A DNA stretch of 62,204 nucleotides from Nitriliruptorales bacterium. GTDB taxonomy: Bacteria; Actinomycetota; Nitriliruptoria; Euzebyales; JAHELV01. Below the pieces are notes generated by a model, which saw only the letters and a list, made by a program, of their open reading frames with translations, did no database searches and had not been told where the DNA came from. The position numbers and the translations under genes are program-made. This document shows positions 48,032 to 59,043 of the stretch, in pieces (position 1 is the first letter of the stretch; every line of letters begins with the position of its first letter). Where the stretch lies: contig JAHELV010000022.1 of the NCBI GenBank assembly GCA_024644015.1, positions 1 through 62,204 of the forward strand. The letters run 5' to 3'.

Positions 48032-48831
48032 CGGGGGGCCTGCACAGCCATCGGCTGATGAACCAGCGTCAGGTCGTCGACGGTGACCGCCAGCTCGTCG
48101 TCTCGCACCAGTTCGACGAACAGATCGCCGAAGTGGTCCGCCTGGGACACCTCGACGAATTCGTTCTTGTACAGCTCGAGCACCGCGAGGAACGCGACCG
48201 CGACCTCGAGCCGCGTCGCGTACCGATCGGTCAGCACGCGGAACGTGGCGCGGCCAGCGCAGGATGTCAGACGGTCGACCACGTGGCGCGACGCCTGTTC
48301 GACCGTGATCGGTATCGGTGGGAGATGCGACGTGTCGACGGGGCGATCGCGGTCGGCGACCTGCGCGAGCAGTTCGGTGTACACAGTCGCCAGATCGCCG
48401 GCGGTTGCCGCCAACTCGACGGGGGGCATGCAGTCGACGAACCGCTCCTCGAGGGGGACAGCTCTCGGCACATAGCCTTTCTGGTCGCTCATCCGACCGC
48501 CGACGAACGACGCGGCTTCGGCGAACACCTGGAAGTCCAGCAGCCGCGCGTACAGCAGATCGCGAGCGTGCATCGCCAGCTCGTCGATCTCGGTTTCCTC
48601 ATCGGTCGGGAGCAGCCGCGCCGCTTTCAGCTCGACCAGCGTGGCGGCGATGACCAGGAACTCGGTCGTAGCCTCCAGATCCACGGTGTCCATCGCGCGC
48701 ACGACCCTGAGGTAGTCGTCGGTGATGTCGGCCAGAACGACCTCGTACACGTCGACGCGTCGCTGTGCGATGAGCTTCAGCAACAGGTCGAACGGGCCCT
48801 CGAAGTCACCGACAGTCACGGTGTACGCCAT
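48028..48831 (-). CDS. scpA: Segregation and condensation protein ScpA
   Basis: A 267-aa kleisin. The conserved N-terminus is VTVGDFEGPFDLLLKLIAQR followed by RVDVYEVVLADITDDYL; the C-terminal winged helix includes RTHV-type VAVAFLAVLELYKNEFVEVS. It bridges SMC heads. ATG 48831 begins the homology, and a -10 box eight nt upstream suggests a leaderless transcript opening the 7.3-kb scpA-to-der operon. Mycobacteria place a ParA-like gene before scpA; here deoA takes that place. Confidence 0.96.
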   Translation of the reverse strand: MAYTVTVGDFEGPFDLLLKLIAQRRVDVYEVVLADITDDYLRVVRAMDTVDLEATTEFLVIAATLVELKAARLLPTDEETEIDELAMHARDLLYARLLDFQVFAEAASFVGGRMSDQKGYVPRAVPLEERFVDCMPPVELAATAGDLATVYTELLAQVADRDRPVDTSHLPPIPITVEQASRHVVDRLTSCAGRATFRVLTDRYATRLEVAVAFLAVLELYKNEFVEVSQADHFGDLFVELVRDDELAVTVDDLTLVHQPMAVQAPR

Positions 48832-48839
48832 GCTTGAGA

Positions 48840-48845
48840 AGTGTA
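48840..48845 (-). promoter_or_regulatory. -10 element before scpA
   Basis: On the minus strand TACACT ends eight bases before the scpA ATG, with no ribosome-binding site between them, a leaderless arrangement. It would drive scpA-scpB-rluB-aroH-tyrA-aroA-cmk-der. Confidence 0.4.
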
Positions 48846-48897
48846 TGGCAGCGCACCCCGGGGACGGCGGAGCCCGAACGGTCACAGAGGTCCGAAG

Positions 48898-50241
48898 TCA
48901 TCCGAGCAGGACCCGCGAACAGATAACGTCGCGGGGACTCGCGCCGCCCAGCGTGATCGCCTCCTGCATGCCATTGACCGCGCGTTGGGCGTCGTCCGCG
49001 GATCGCGCGTGCACGAGCGCGAGCCGCTGACCGGCCTCCACCCGGTCGCCCACCGCGACGTCGAGGTCCACGCCGACGGCCGGATCGATCACATCGCCCT
49101 TGCGCTTCCGGCCCGCGCCGAGGCGCGCGACGATCTCACCGATCTGGCGCGCCGGCATCGCGCCGACCGTTCCGCCTGCGGTGGCCACGACCTCCCGTTC
49201 CACCGGCGCTGACGGCAGGATGGCCGCAGGGTCTGTGCAGACCTCAGCTGCGCCCCCCTGCGCTGCGATCATCCGTTCAAGCCGTTCCATCGCGTCGCCA
49301 CGCTCCCAATGCCGGACGAGTTCGGATCTGACGCTGCCCGAGGGATCGTGTCCACCGGCTTGCGGTCGCGCCTCGGTCAGCGCCAGGGTCGCGAGCTCGA
49401 GCGCCACCTCCGCCAGTCGTCCGCTCGGTGGTGCCCGCAACAGGCTGATCGCCTCGGCCACCTCGGTCGCATTGCCGATCCGGCGTCCGAGCGGCTGCTC
49501 CATGTCGGTAACGAGGGCGGCGCAGCGCCGTCCCGCATCCTGCGCGATCTGAACGCACAGCCGAGCGAGCTCCTCGGCGGCGGCGGCGTCGGGCATGAAC
49601 GCGCCGTCCCCCGCTTTGACGTCCAGCACGATCGTGGAGGCCCCCGCAGCCAGCTTCTTCGACATCACCGAAGAGGCGATCAGCGCCGTCGACTCGACAG
49701 TGCCGGTCAGGTCGCGCAGCGCGTACAGGGTGCGGTCGGCTGGCACCAGCCGATCCGTCTGCGCGGCGACCACGCAGCCGACCCGCTCGGCGATGTCGAG
49801 CATGCGTTGTGGTTCCAACGACACGTTGATGCCGGGGATCGACTCCAGCTTGTCCAGCGTCCCACCAGTGTGCCCCAGCCCACGGCCGGACAGCTTGACC
49901 ATCTGACCACCGGCCGCCGCGACGAGCGGCGCCACCAGCAGCGTCGTGCCGTCACCAACCCCGCCGGTCGAGTGCTTGTCGATGGTCGGCCCGCTCAGCG
50001 ACGACAGATCAAGTGTCTCGCCACTGTCCCACAGGATCGCGGTCAACGCCTTTGCCTCCGCGACCGTGAAGCCGTTGAGCACCCCCGCCATCAGCAGCGC
50101 GGCGATCTGCGCCTCGCTGACGTCGCCGCCGAGCATCCCCTCGACGAGCACCCGCAGCTGCGCCTCGCTCAACTCGTGTCCGTCGCGCTTGAGGCCGATC
50201 AGCTCGCTGGGCAGCAGCCCTTCCTGATGATCGCTCACCAT
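48898..50241 (-). CDS. deoA: Thymidine / pyrimidine-nucleoside phosphorylase
   Basis: A 447-aa salvage enzyme. DKHSTGGVGDGTTLLVAPLV is the phosphate site signature; SGRGLGHTGGTLDKLESIPG and ASSVMSKKLAAGASTIVLDV are also conserved. It splits thymidine or uridine with phosphate. The N-terminal codons ATG GTG leave the exact start open (GGAGG three or six nt upstream). It is separated from dksA-like by 76 bp. Confidence 0.95.
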   Translation of the reverse strand: MVSDHQEGLLPSELIGLKRDGHELSEAQLRVLVEGMLGGDVSEAQIAALLMAGVLNGFTVAEAKALTAILWDSGETLDLSSLSGPTIDKHSTGGVGDGTTLLVAPLVAAAGGQMVKLSGRGLGHTGGTLDKLESIPGINVSLEPQRMLDIAERVGCVVAAQTDRLVPADRTLYALRDLTGTVESTALIASSVMSKKLAAGASTIVLDVKAGDGAFMPDAAAAEELARLCVQIAQDAGRRCAALVTDMEQPLGRRIGNATEVAEAISLLRAPPSGRLAEVALELATLALTEARPQAGGHDPSGSVRSELVRHWERGDAMERLERMIAAQGGAAEVCTDPAAILPSAPVEREVVATAGGTVGAMPARQIGEIVARLGAGRKRKGDVIDPAVGVDLDVAVGDRVEAGQRLALVHARSADDAQRAVNGMQEAITLGGASPRDVICSRVLLG

Positions 50242-50317
50242 CTGCCTCCGCGTGTCGCTCGTCGGCTACCGTCCATATCCCACCCGCTCGCCCCAGTTGC
50301 CGGCCGTGTGGCACCGG

Positions 50318-50671
50318 CTACGACATCGCCGCGGCGCACTCGACGCACAGCACGCTCATCGGCCGCGCCTCCAGGCGCGATGTCGCGATCGGCTTGCCAC
50401 AGTGCTCACAGATCCCGTATCTGCCGTCGTCCATTCGCTGCAGCGCGTGCTGGGTGTCGGCGAGCCGATCGGTCGCCTGATCGATCAGCGCGAGCCTCTC
50501 GGCGCGCTCGGCGGTGGCGCTGGCAGAATCGGCGAAGTTGTCGTCGACAGCGTCGAGCTGTCGGACGCGATCACTGTCGGGATCGGCTCCCAGGGCGCGC
50601 AGCTCGTCGATCAGGTCCCGGCGGCCCGCTTCCAGCTCCGCCCGCAGCCGCTGTTGGGTTTCCGCGTCCAT
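50318..50671 (-). CDS. TraR/DksA-family zinc finger protein
   Basis: A 117-aa protein. A helical N-terminal coiled coil is followed by the C4 zinc finger CEHCGKPI ... LCVEC (CxxC-x17-CxxC). DksA-family proteins enter the RNA polymerase secondary channel, but the acidic tip residues are not obvious here, so function may differ. GGAG lies nine nt before ATG 50671. Confidence 0.88.
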   Translation of the reverse strand: MDAETQQRLRAELEAGRRDLIDELRALGADPDSDRVRQLDAVDDNFADSASATAERAERLALIDQATDRLADTQHALQRMDDGRYGICEHCGKPIATSRLEARPMSVLCVECAAAMS

Positions 50672-50720
50672 CGTGCTGTGCTCCAGTTCGTTTCAATCGG
50701 GCCTCACTGGCCCGTCGTGA

Positions 50721-51677
50721 TCACTTCAGGCTGCTCTGGTTCGCGCTTGCGCGCGGATGCGCGCGCTCGTAGACACTTCGTAGTCGCGTGGTCGAAACCT
50801 GGGTGTAGATCTGCGTGGTGTTCACACTCGCGTGGCCCAGCAGCTCCTGCACGACGCGCACGTCGGCGCCGCCGTCGAGCAGGTGTGTGGCGAATGAATG
50901 TCTCAGTGTATGCGGTGAAACGAGCGCGCCGAGACCCGCGCGCTGCGCATGGGCCTTGACGATCTTCCACGCCCCCTGCCGCGTCAGACGGCCGCCACGC
51001 TGGTTGCACATCAACCAGGGGCCCGCCGCGTGCAGCGCCGGACGTCCGTTCGACACCAGTGCCTCCAGCGCCCGCGTCGCCGGGCGTCCAAACGGCACGA
51101 CGCGCTCCTTGCGGCCCTTGCCCAGGCACCGCACCGTCCGCAGTGTGAGGTCCACGTCATCGACGTCGAGCGCGACCAACTCGGAGATGCGCAACCCGGC
51201 GGAGTACAGGAGCTCGAGCAGCGCACGATCGCGCAGCGCCGCCGGCTCGTCACCGGTCGGCGACGCCAGCAGGCGCTCGACCTGCCCGACGGTCAGCGCT
51301 CGCGGCAGGTTGCGCGGCAGGCGGGGGGCGCTGACCTCAGTGGTCGGATCCGACCCGGCCAGACCCTCGGCGACCAGGAACCGGTGGAAGCCACGCACTG
51401 CCGCCAGTGTGCGCGCGATCGACCGTGGCGCGAAGCTGTTGCCGCGCGAGTTTGGCGTGTCACGCAGCCACGGCACCAGCCCGCGGAGCGTCGCGGCGTC
51501 GACCGCCGTGACGTCCGCGATCCCGCGGTGTGCGAGGAAGTCCTGATACAGCCGCAGGTCGCGCCGGTACGCCGCGAGGCTGTGCTCGGATAGACCACGC
51601 TCGACGATCAGGTAGTCCAGGAACCGTTCGCCGTGGCGCGGCAACGCGTCGCCGGCGGCCCGCCGCTGGCCCGCCAT
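50721..51677 (-). CDS. xerD: Tyrosine recombinase XerD-like
   Basis: A 318-aa site-specific recombinase. The catalytic set is visible: R in YSAGLRISELVALD, K in LGKGRKERVVPFG, HxxR in SPHTLRHSFATHLLDGGADV, H in ELLGHASVNTT and the Tyr nucleophile in QIYTQVSTTRLR. It resolves chromosome dimers at dif with XerC. ATG 51677 overlaps the ald stop (TGATG). It follows pyrG and nudix as in mycobacteria, with ald inserted. Confidence 0.94.
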   Translation of the reverse strand: MAGQRRAAGDALPRHGERFLDYLIVERGLSEHSLAAYRRDLRLYQDFLAHRGIADVTAVDAATLRGLVPWLRDTPNSRGNSFAPRSIARTLAAVRGFHRFLVAEGLAGSDPTTEVSAPRLPRNLPRALTVGQVERLLASPTGDEPAALRDRALLELLYSAGLRISELVALDVDDVDLTLRTVRCLGKGRKERVVPFGRPATRALEALVSNGRPALHAAGPWLMCNQRGGRLTRQGAWKIVKAHAQRAGLGALVSPHTLRHSFATHLLDGGADVRVVQELLGHASVNTTQIYTQVSTTRLRSVYERAHPRASANQSSLK

Positions 51678-52801
51678 CACGACGTGGCCGGCTCCAGCAC
51701 CTCGCGCAGCGGACGTGCTCCGATGCCGTGTGCGCGCGCGACGCCGGCGTTCGTCAGGGCACCTCGCGCGGTGTTGACCCCTGCGGCGATGTGGGCGTCC
51801 GAGCAGCTGGCCTCGATTCCCTCATTGGCCAGTCGCATGATGTAGGGCAACGTCGCATTGGTCAGCGCGTACGTCGAGGTTCGTGGGACCGCGCCCGGCA
51901 TGTTGCCGACGCAGTAGTGGACCACGCCGTGGCGTACGAACGTCGGGTCGCTGTGGGTGGTGACCTCGCTGGTCTCCACACACCCACCCTGATCGATCGA
52001 GATGTCGACGATCACCGCACCCGGCCGCATCGACCGCACCATGTCCTCGGTGACGACCGACGGCGCACGGGCGCCGGGGATCAGGACGGCCCCGATCACG
52101 AGGTCGGCTTCGGGGACCTGCTCTTCCACCGTCAACGTGTTCGACGTGAGCGTCGTGATGCGACCCTGGTGGATGGCATCGATCGCGCGCAGCTTGTCGA
52201 CGTCGAGATCCAGCACCCTGACGCTCGCCTCCATGCCCGCCGCGATCCACGCCGCGTTGCGTCCGGCGGTGCCGGCGCCGATGACGAGAACGCGTGCGGG
52301 CAGTACCCCGGAGACGCCACCCATCAGCACGCCCATGCCGCCTCGTGGTCGTTCGAGCGCCTGCGCGCCCGACTGGGGCGCCATGCGCCCGGCGATCTCG
52401 CTCATCGGGGCGAGCAACGGCAGGCGACCGCGTCCGTCGGTGATCGTCTCGTAGGCAATCGCGGTGACACCGGCGTCGAGCAACGCCTGGGTCAGCGGAC
52501 GGTCGGCAGCCAGATGCAGATAGGTGAACAGTGCGATGTCCGCGCGCAGGTGCCGGTACTCCGACGAGACGGGCTCTTTGACCTTCAGCAGCAGGTCGAC
52601 CTCGCCCCACACCGACTCCGCGTCGGGGACGATCGTGGCGCCCGCCCCGCGGTAGTCCTCGTTGGTCAGCGACGAGCCGAGGCCGGCGCCCGACTGAATG
52701 AGCACCTCGTGGCCGGCCACTGTCAGTTCACGGACTCCCGCCGGTGTGAGTGCGACCCGGTCCTCTGAGTCCTTGACCTCCGTCGGAACCCCGATGCGCA
52801 T
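51677..52801 (-). CDS. ald: Alanine dehydrogenase
   Basis: A 374-aa NAD enzyme. MRIGVPTEVKDSEDRVALTP is the classic start; KVKEP holds the pyruvate-binding Lys; VLVIGAGTAGRNAAWIAAGM is the NAD site; HYCVGNMPGAVPRTSTYALT is a family signature. It reversibly deaminates L-alanine to pyruvate. ATG 52801 gives the family length; a GTG 27 nt upstream is possible. Confidence 0.96.
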   Translation of the reverse strand: MRIGVPTEVKDSEDRVALTPAGVRELTVAGHEVLIQSGAGLGSSLTNEDYRGAGATIVPDAESVWGEVDLLLKVKEPVSSEYRHLRADIALFTYLHLAADRPLTQALLDAGVTAIAYETITDGRGRLPLLAPMSEIAGRMAPQSGAQALERPRGGMGVLMGGVSGVLPARVLVIGAGTAGRNAAWIAAGMEASVRVLDLDVDKLRAIDAIHQGRITTLTSNTLTVEEQVPEADLVIGAVLIPGARAPSVVTEDMVRSMRPGAVIVDISIDQGGCVETSEVTTHSDPTFVRHGVVHYCVGNMPGAVPRTSTYALTNATLPYIMRLANEGIEASCSDAHIAAGVNTARGALTNAGVARAHGIGARPLREVLEPATS

Positions 52802-52900
52802 CAGGTCGCAGCCTTTCTGCTCGGGCACGCGCCGCCACCGTCGACGCGGCGAGCCACTCCGATGCCGGGATCGGCCACCAGCGCAGCGCGCGTCCGCAGT

Positions 52901-53488
52901 CTACGGGGCGGCACGCTGCGCGGCGGCAACGAACAGCAGTCCGATCACGGTCTTGGCGTCACTGATCTGACCGCGGTGCACCTGGTCCAGCGCGTCGATG
53001 AACCGCAGCCGGAGCACCTCCATGTCTGCCTCTTCCGCCTCGGCGACGAACCCGTCATCGGGGGTTGCCGGGCGCAGGTCGGTGCCGACGAAGACCGTCG
53101 TCGCCTCGTCCGACCAGCCGGCGGAGTTCCAGAAGCGGGTCAGGCGCTGCAGGCGTCCGGCAGCCATGCCGATCTCCTCGACGAGCTCGCGCTGCGCCGC
53201 GGCGTCCTCGTCTTCACCTTCGATGTCGAGCAGTCCGGCGGGGATCTCCAGCTCGTAGCGACCGATCGCGTGGCGATACTGGCGCAGCATCACAACCTGA
53301 CCGTCACTGGTCAGCGGCACGACAGCGACCGCGTCGGGGCGCTGTGCGATCTCACGGCTGACGACCGCGCCATCGGGCAGCGCGATCCGATCGACACGAA
53401 GCGTCGACATCAGACCCGTGTGGACGACGTTCGATTCGACGACCACGAACGGCGTCGGCCGGGTATCGCCCAGGTCGTCGTGGCTCAC
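52901..53488 (-). CDS. NUDIX hydrolase, ADP-ribose pyrophosphatase type
   Basis: A 195-aa enzyme with the Nudix box GLLDIEGEDEDAAAQRELVE followed by EIGM. VAVVPLTSDGQVVMLRQYRH, AIGRYELEIPAG and FWNSAGWSDEATTVFVG match ADP-ribose pyrophosphatases. It cleaves ADP-ribose to AMP and ribose-5-phosphate. Located right after pyrG, as in mycobacteria. GTG 53488 lies in a GTGA overlap with a 4-codon frame (MMHQ). Confidence 0.92.
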   Translation of the reverse strand: MSHDDLGDTRPTPFVVVESNVVHTGLMSTLRVDRIALPDGAVVSREIAQRPDAVAVVPLTSDGQVVMLRQYRHAIGRYELEIPAGLLDIEGEDEDAAAQRELVEEIGMAAGRLQRLTRFWNSAGWSDEATTVFVGTDLRPATPDDGFVAEAEEADMEVLRLRFIDALDQVHRGQISDAKTVIGLLFVAAAQRAAP

Positions 53489-53522
53489 TGGTGCATCATC
53501 CCGTGATCGACGGTCGTGAGAC

Positions 53523-55202
<1,680 letters not shown>

Positions 55203-55264
55203 TCACACGTCGAGGAGCGGCCACCACCAGACGCACATCGGCGCAGGTAGCGCAGCCTCTTCAT

Positions 55265-55292
55265 ACGGTACCAGCAGCCCTGAGCGCGACAA
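55265..55292 (-). promoter_or_regulatory. Candidate promoter of the pyrG operon
   Basis: On the minus strand TTGTCG (55292-55287) and TACCGT (55270-55265) are separated by 16 nt, a fair match to the housekeeping consensus. The leader would be about 83 nt. Confidence 0.45.
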
Positions 55293-55332
55293 AGCACCGT
55301 CGGGCGCCCCACCCGGCGACCCCTGTCGGCTG

Positions 55333-56994
55333 TCAGCCGGACCTGACGGTGGTGAGCAGCTCGTCGGCGTGCCGGACGGCGACGTCGCTGTCGGTCGACC
55401 CCGACAGCATCCGGCTGAGCTCGCTGACGCGCTCCTCGCGGTCCAGTCGGCGCACGTGCGAGCGGGTGCGGTCGTCCGATGAATCCTTGGTCACCTGGAA
55501 GTGGGCGTCAGCATGCGCCGCCAGCTGCGCGGAGTGCGTCACGCACAGCACCTGCCGGCCGCGGGCAAGGGCCGCGAGCTTGGCGCCGACCTGCCGCGCG
55601 ACCGCGCCGCCGATCCCCGCGTCGACCTCGTCGAACACGAGCACCGGCGTGTCGTCCGCGTCGGCGAGCGCCAACCGCAACGCGAGCGCGATGCGGCTGC
55701 GTTCGCCGCCGGACGCGAATCGGCCGAGCTCGAGTGCCGGCTCTCCGCGGTTGGCCGACAGCAGGAAGTCGATGCGGTCCGCACCGTCGGGGCCGGGCGG
55801 CGTGTCAGTCGATCGGATGTCCAGCCGGGCACCTGCCATCGCGAGCTCCTCGAGATGCGAGCCGACGGCCTGCTCGAGCCGCTCCGCGGCCGCACGCCGG
55901 GCCTGGCGCAGCAGCAGTGCGGCCTCGCCGACCTGATCGCTGAGCGTGGCGAGCACGGCGGTGAGTTGTCGCTCCTGGTCGTCGTCGGTCTCGAGCTGCT
56001 CGACCCGGGTCCGTGCCCGCTGGGCGTACTGGCCGACCTCGCGGGTGTCTGCTCCGTACTTGCGCACCAGTTGCGCGATCGCCGAGCGCCGGACCCGGAG
56101 ATGCTCGAGACCGACCGGGTCGACCGAGATGCCGTCGGCGTACCCGCCAAGCCCGAGGCCGACCTCCTGCGTCTCGGCTGCCAGGCGCTCCAGCTGCTCG
56201 TGGAGCCGGTCCAGGTCGGCGTCCACGCCCGACATGCCACGCAGGACGGCCACGGCGCCGCCCAGAGCGTCGCGTGCGCCGCCCTCTCCGGTCAACAGGT
56301 CGGCCGCCTCGCGCGCGGCGAGCATCAGCCCCTCGGCGTGCTCCATTCGCCGCAGCTGTGCGTCGAGCGCGTGTTCCTCGTCGGGTGCGGGGTCAACGGC
56401 GTCGATCTCATCGAGCTCGTAACGCAGCCGGTCCAACTCCCTGGCCCGCTCCCGCTGCGCCGAACGCAGCTGCTCGAGCAGGCGTCGCGCGTCGGTGAAG
56501 GCCTCCCAGGCCGCGCGGTACGACTGCGCAGCGGACATGACCGGTTCACCGCCGTACCGGTCCAGCAGGTCACGCTGGGCGGTCGCCGCCGTCAACCGCG
56601 TCGAGTCCTGCTGACCGTGCAGCTCGATCATCCCAGCAGTGACCGTTCGCAGCGCCGACACGGGGGCGAGATGCCCACCTATGCGGGCCCGGCTGCGGCC
56701 GCCGGCGTCGGACGACGCCAGCTCCCGGGCGATCACCAGGTCGTCGTCATCGTCGTCGACCCACCCGGCCGCCGACGCCGGCACGGGATGCAGGCGCGCC
56801 TCGGCGACGGCGATCTTGGCGCCCTGACGGACCAGCGGCCCGCTGGCCCGTGCCCCGCGGAGCAGCTCCAGGGCCGACACGATGATCGTCTTGCCCGCGC
56901 CGGTCTCGCCAGTCAGGACGTTCAGACCTGGGGACAGGCTCAGCGTGACGTCTTCGATGACGCCGAGATCGCGGATGTGCAGTTCGTCGAGCAT
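55333..56994 (-). CDS. recN: DNA repair protein RecN
   Basis: A 553-aa SMC-like ATPase. Walker A is LNVLTGETGAGKTIIVSALE; the ABC signature is RFASGGERSRIALALRLALA; Walker B is TPVLVFDEVDAGIGG. Long coiled-coil arms lie between. It acts early in double-strand break repair. ATG 56994 (MLDELHIRDLGVIEDV) matches the family start; GTG 57003 is also in frame. It follows nadK by 12 bp, as in mycobacteria. Confidence 0.96.
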   Translation of the reverse strand: MLDELHIRDLGVIEDVTLSLSPGLNVLTGETGAGKTIIVSALELLRGARASGPLVRQGAKIAVAEARLHPVPASAAGWVDDDDDDLVIARELASSDAGGRSRARIGGHLAPVSALRTVTAGMIELHGQQDSTRLTAATAQRDLLDRYGGEPVMSAAQSYRAAWEAFTDARRLLEQLRSAQRERARELDRLRYELDEIDAVDPAPDEEHALDAQLRRMEHAEGLMLAAREAADLLTGEGGARDALGGAVAVLRGMSGVDADLDRLHEQLERLAAETQEVGLGLGGYADGISVDPVGLEHLRVRRSAIAQLVRKYGADTREVGQYAQRARTRVEQLETDDDQERQLTAVLATLSDQVGEAALLLRQARRAAAERLEQAVGSHLEELAMAGARLDIRSTDTPPGPDGADRIDFLLSANRGEPALELGRFASGGERSRIALALRLALADADDTPVLVFDEVDAGIGGAVARQVGAKLAALARGRQVLCVTHSAQLAAHADAHFQVTKDSSDDRTRSHVRRLDREERVSELSRMLSGSTDSDVAVRHADELLTTVRSG

Positions 56995-57006
56995 GACGTC
57001 CACTCG

Positions 57007-57900
57007 TCAGCGGAGACCGAACTTCTCGCGGATCCGGTCGTAGAAGTCAAAGGGGTTGAGCCGCACCATGCGAACGGGGGTGGCCCCCCGCGTCACCCGC
57101 ACCTCGCCGTCGGACGGCACCGGCTGCGACTCACGCCCGTCGAGGCTGACCACGCACGTGTTGCGGCCCCCGGCCCCTGGGCGGATCCTGATGACCTCGG
57201 TCGGATCGACCACGATCGTGCGGTCGAACAGCGTGTGCGGCGCAACGGGCGTGAGCAGCAGGGCCTCGACCAGGGGCGACACGATCGGCCCGCCGGCGCT
57301 GAACGCGTACGCCGTCGAACCGGTGGGGCTCGCGCAGATCAGCGCATCGGCTGGGATGCTGGTGAGCTGGGTTGCACCGATGGCAACGTCGAGCACGATC
57401 AGGCGCTGCGGCTGGCGACGTTCGACCGACGCGTCGTTGAGCGCCCAGCTCTCCGACAACGGTTCGCCGTCGGCACCGTGGACCGCGGCCGACAGGGTCA
57501 TACGGTCCTCGATCTGGTAGTCGCCCGCGATCAGGCGATCCAACGCCGGCGGCACCTCCGGTAGCTCGCACTCGGACAGAAAGCCCAGTCGGCCCAGGTT
57601 GACCCCGAGCAGCGGTACTCCCGCGTCCCGCGCGAGATACGCCGCTCGCAGGAACGTCCCGTCGCCGCCGAAGACCAGCACGACATCCAGATCTTCAGCG
57701 AACCGCTCAGGCTCGATGACCTCGAGCACATCGTCGGACCGCCAGTCGTCCTCCTTGCAGCCCACGACGCGCAACCCGGATCCGTGCAGGGTCGAGGCGG
57801 CAGCGATCGCCGCGGCACGGGCGTCCGCGCGCTTAGGATGCACGACGACACCGAAACGGCGCGCTGGGCTGGGCGCCGGCCGGCGCGCGCCGTCGGTCAC
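57007..57900 (-). CDS. nadK: NAD kinase
   Basis: A 297-aa kinase with VLVFGGDGTFLRAAYLARDA (GGDGT motif), WALNDASVERRQPQ (NE/D motif) and CASPTGSTAYAFSAGGPIVS. It makes NADP from NAD. GTG 57900 (VTDGARRPAP) has GAGAGG nine nt upstream; longer frames upstream lack homology. Confidence 0.96.
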   Translation of the reverse strand: MTDGARRPAPSPARRFGVVVHPKRADARAAAIAAASTLHGSGLRVVGCKEDDWRSDDVLEVIEPERFAEDLDVVLVFGGDGTFLRAAYLARDAGVPLLGVNLGRLGFLSECELPEVPPALDRLIAGDYQIEDRMTLSAAVHGADGEPLSESWALNDASVERRQPQRLIVLDVAIGATQLTSIPADALICASPTGSTAYAFSAGGPIVSPLVEALLLTPVAPHTLFDRTIVVDPTEVIRIRPGAGGRNTCVVSLDGRESQPVPSDGEVRVTRGATPVRMVRLNPFDFYDRIREKFGLR

Positions 57901-57976
57901 GTCGGTCGACCTCTCGCCGGTGCATGCCGAAGCCACATCCGCGACCTGCCTCCTGGGGGCTGCTCTGGTAGCGATG

Positions 57977-58801
57977 CTAACCCGCGGAACCGCCGCGCAG
58001 CGCCGATCCCCGCCCCAACAGCCGCTCGCGCAGCTGCGGCCATGCAGCCGCGCCGTCGTCTCGCAGCCACAGGAAGAACTCGATGTTCCCGCTCGGACCC
58101 GGCAGCGGGGAGACGGTGCCGGCGCGCACGACGAGCTGAAGCGACTCCGCCTGCGACTGCACGCGATCCAGTGCGACGCCCCACACGGCCGGATCCCGCA
58201 CGACTCCCCGCCGTCCGACCAGCCGCCTGCCGACCTCGAACTGGGGCTTGACGAGACAACACCAGTCAACACCGCCGTCGAGCAGTCGCCGAAGGCCGGG
58301 CAGCACCGCCGTCAGTGAGATGAACGACAGGTCGGCCACGACGAGGTCCGGGTCGTGGCCCCCGAGATGCGCGCGCGTGAGGTCGCGCACGTGCGTCCGT
58401 TCGAGCACGCGCACGCGCGCATCGGTGCGCAGTCGCCAGGCCAGTTGCCCATAGCCCACATCGACCGCGACCACGGCGCGCGCACCGCGCGCCAGCAGCA
58501 CGTCGGTGAACCCGCCGGTCGACGCGCCCACGTCGAGGCACACACGTCCAGCGACCGCCAGGCCGAGCACATCGAGTGCCCCGTCGAGCTTGTCGCCGCC
58601 GCGCGACACCCATCGGCGGCCGGGACCGCGAACCGCGATCTGCTGGGCCGACGCGACGAGCGTCGCCGCTTTGCGTCCCGGCGCGCCGTCGACGGTGACG
58701 TGCCCTGCGGCGATGAGCTCCTGTGCCGACTGACGGCTGCCCGCCAGGCCTCGGCGTACCAGTTCGACATCCAACCGCGCCCGACCCTGTGCGGCGCCCA
58801 T
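57977..58801 (-). CDS. tlyA: TlyA-family rRNA 2'-O-methyltransferase
   Basis: A 274-aa protein. The S4 domain spans ~8-65 (RLDVELVRRGLAGSRQSAQE). The FtsJ-like methyltransferase has CLDVGASTGGFTDVLLARGA as the SAM site, with catalytic Lys/Asp/Lys in SRGGDKLDGAL, LVVADLSFIS and CLVKPQFEVG. TlyA methylates ribose in 16S and 23S rRNA and affects capreomycin sensitivity; the older name is hemolysin A. It lies just upstream of nadK. Confidence 0.95.
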   Translation of the reverse strand: MGAAQGRARLDVELVRRGLAGSRQSAQELIAAGHVTVDGAPGRKAATLVASAQQIAVRGPGRRWVSRGGDKLDGALDVLGLAVAGRVCLDVGASTGGFTDVLLARGARAVVAVDVGYGQLAWRLRTDARVRVLERTHVRDLTRAHLGGHDPDLVVADLSFISLTAVLPGLRRLLDGGVDWCCLVKPQFEVGRRLVGRRGVVRDPAVWGVALDRVQSQAESLQLVVRAGTVSPLPGPSGNIEFFLWLRDDGAAAWPQLRERLLGRGSALRGGSAG

Positions 58802-58872
58802 CAGGTGTCGGCCGTCGTTTCAGTCGCGCCAGCGGGATCGTGTGCCGCGTCCCACACCACACGCACCGGGCC

Positions 58873-59043
58873 TCACGGCGCCGGCGGGCGCTCGTCCGTT
58901 GCCCGATCACGGCGCAGCAGATCGTCCAGCTCCGCCGTGAGCGACTCGTGCACGAACTCGAGGATCTCGGCCTGCTCCTCCGCCGGCTGCTCGGCGATGC
59001 CATCCAGGCGCGCACGGCATTCGGCGAGTCGGTCAGCCGTCAC
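58873..59043 (-). CDS. Small conserved-looking protein, 56 aa (function unknown)
   Basis: GTG 59043 overlaps the stop of the 115-aa gene (GTGA) and the frame ends at TGA 58873. The product is acidic and helical: VTADRLAECRARLDGIAEQP, then AEEQAEILEFVHESLTAELD, ending DLLRRDRATDERPPAP. Leu/Ile spacing suggests a short coiled coil. Stop-start coupling and sensible amino-acid composition favour a real gene between the phasin-like gene and tlyA. Confidence 0.6.
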   Translation of the reverse strand: MTADRLAECRARLDGIAEQPAEEQAEILEFVHESLTAELDDLLRRDRATDERPPAP

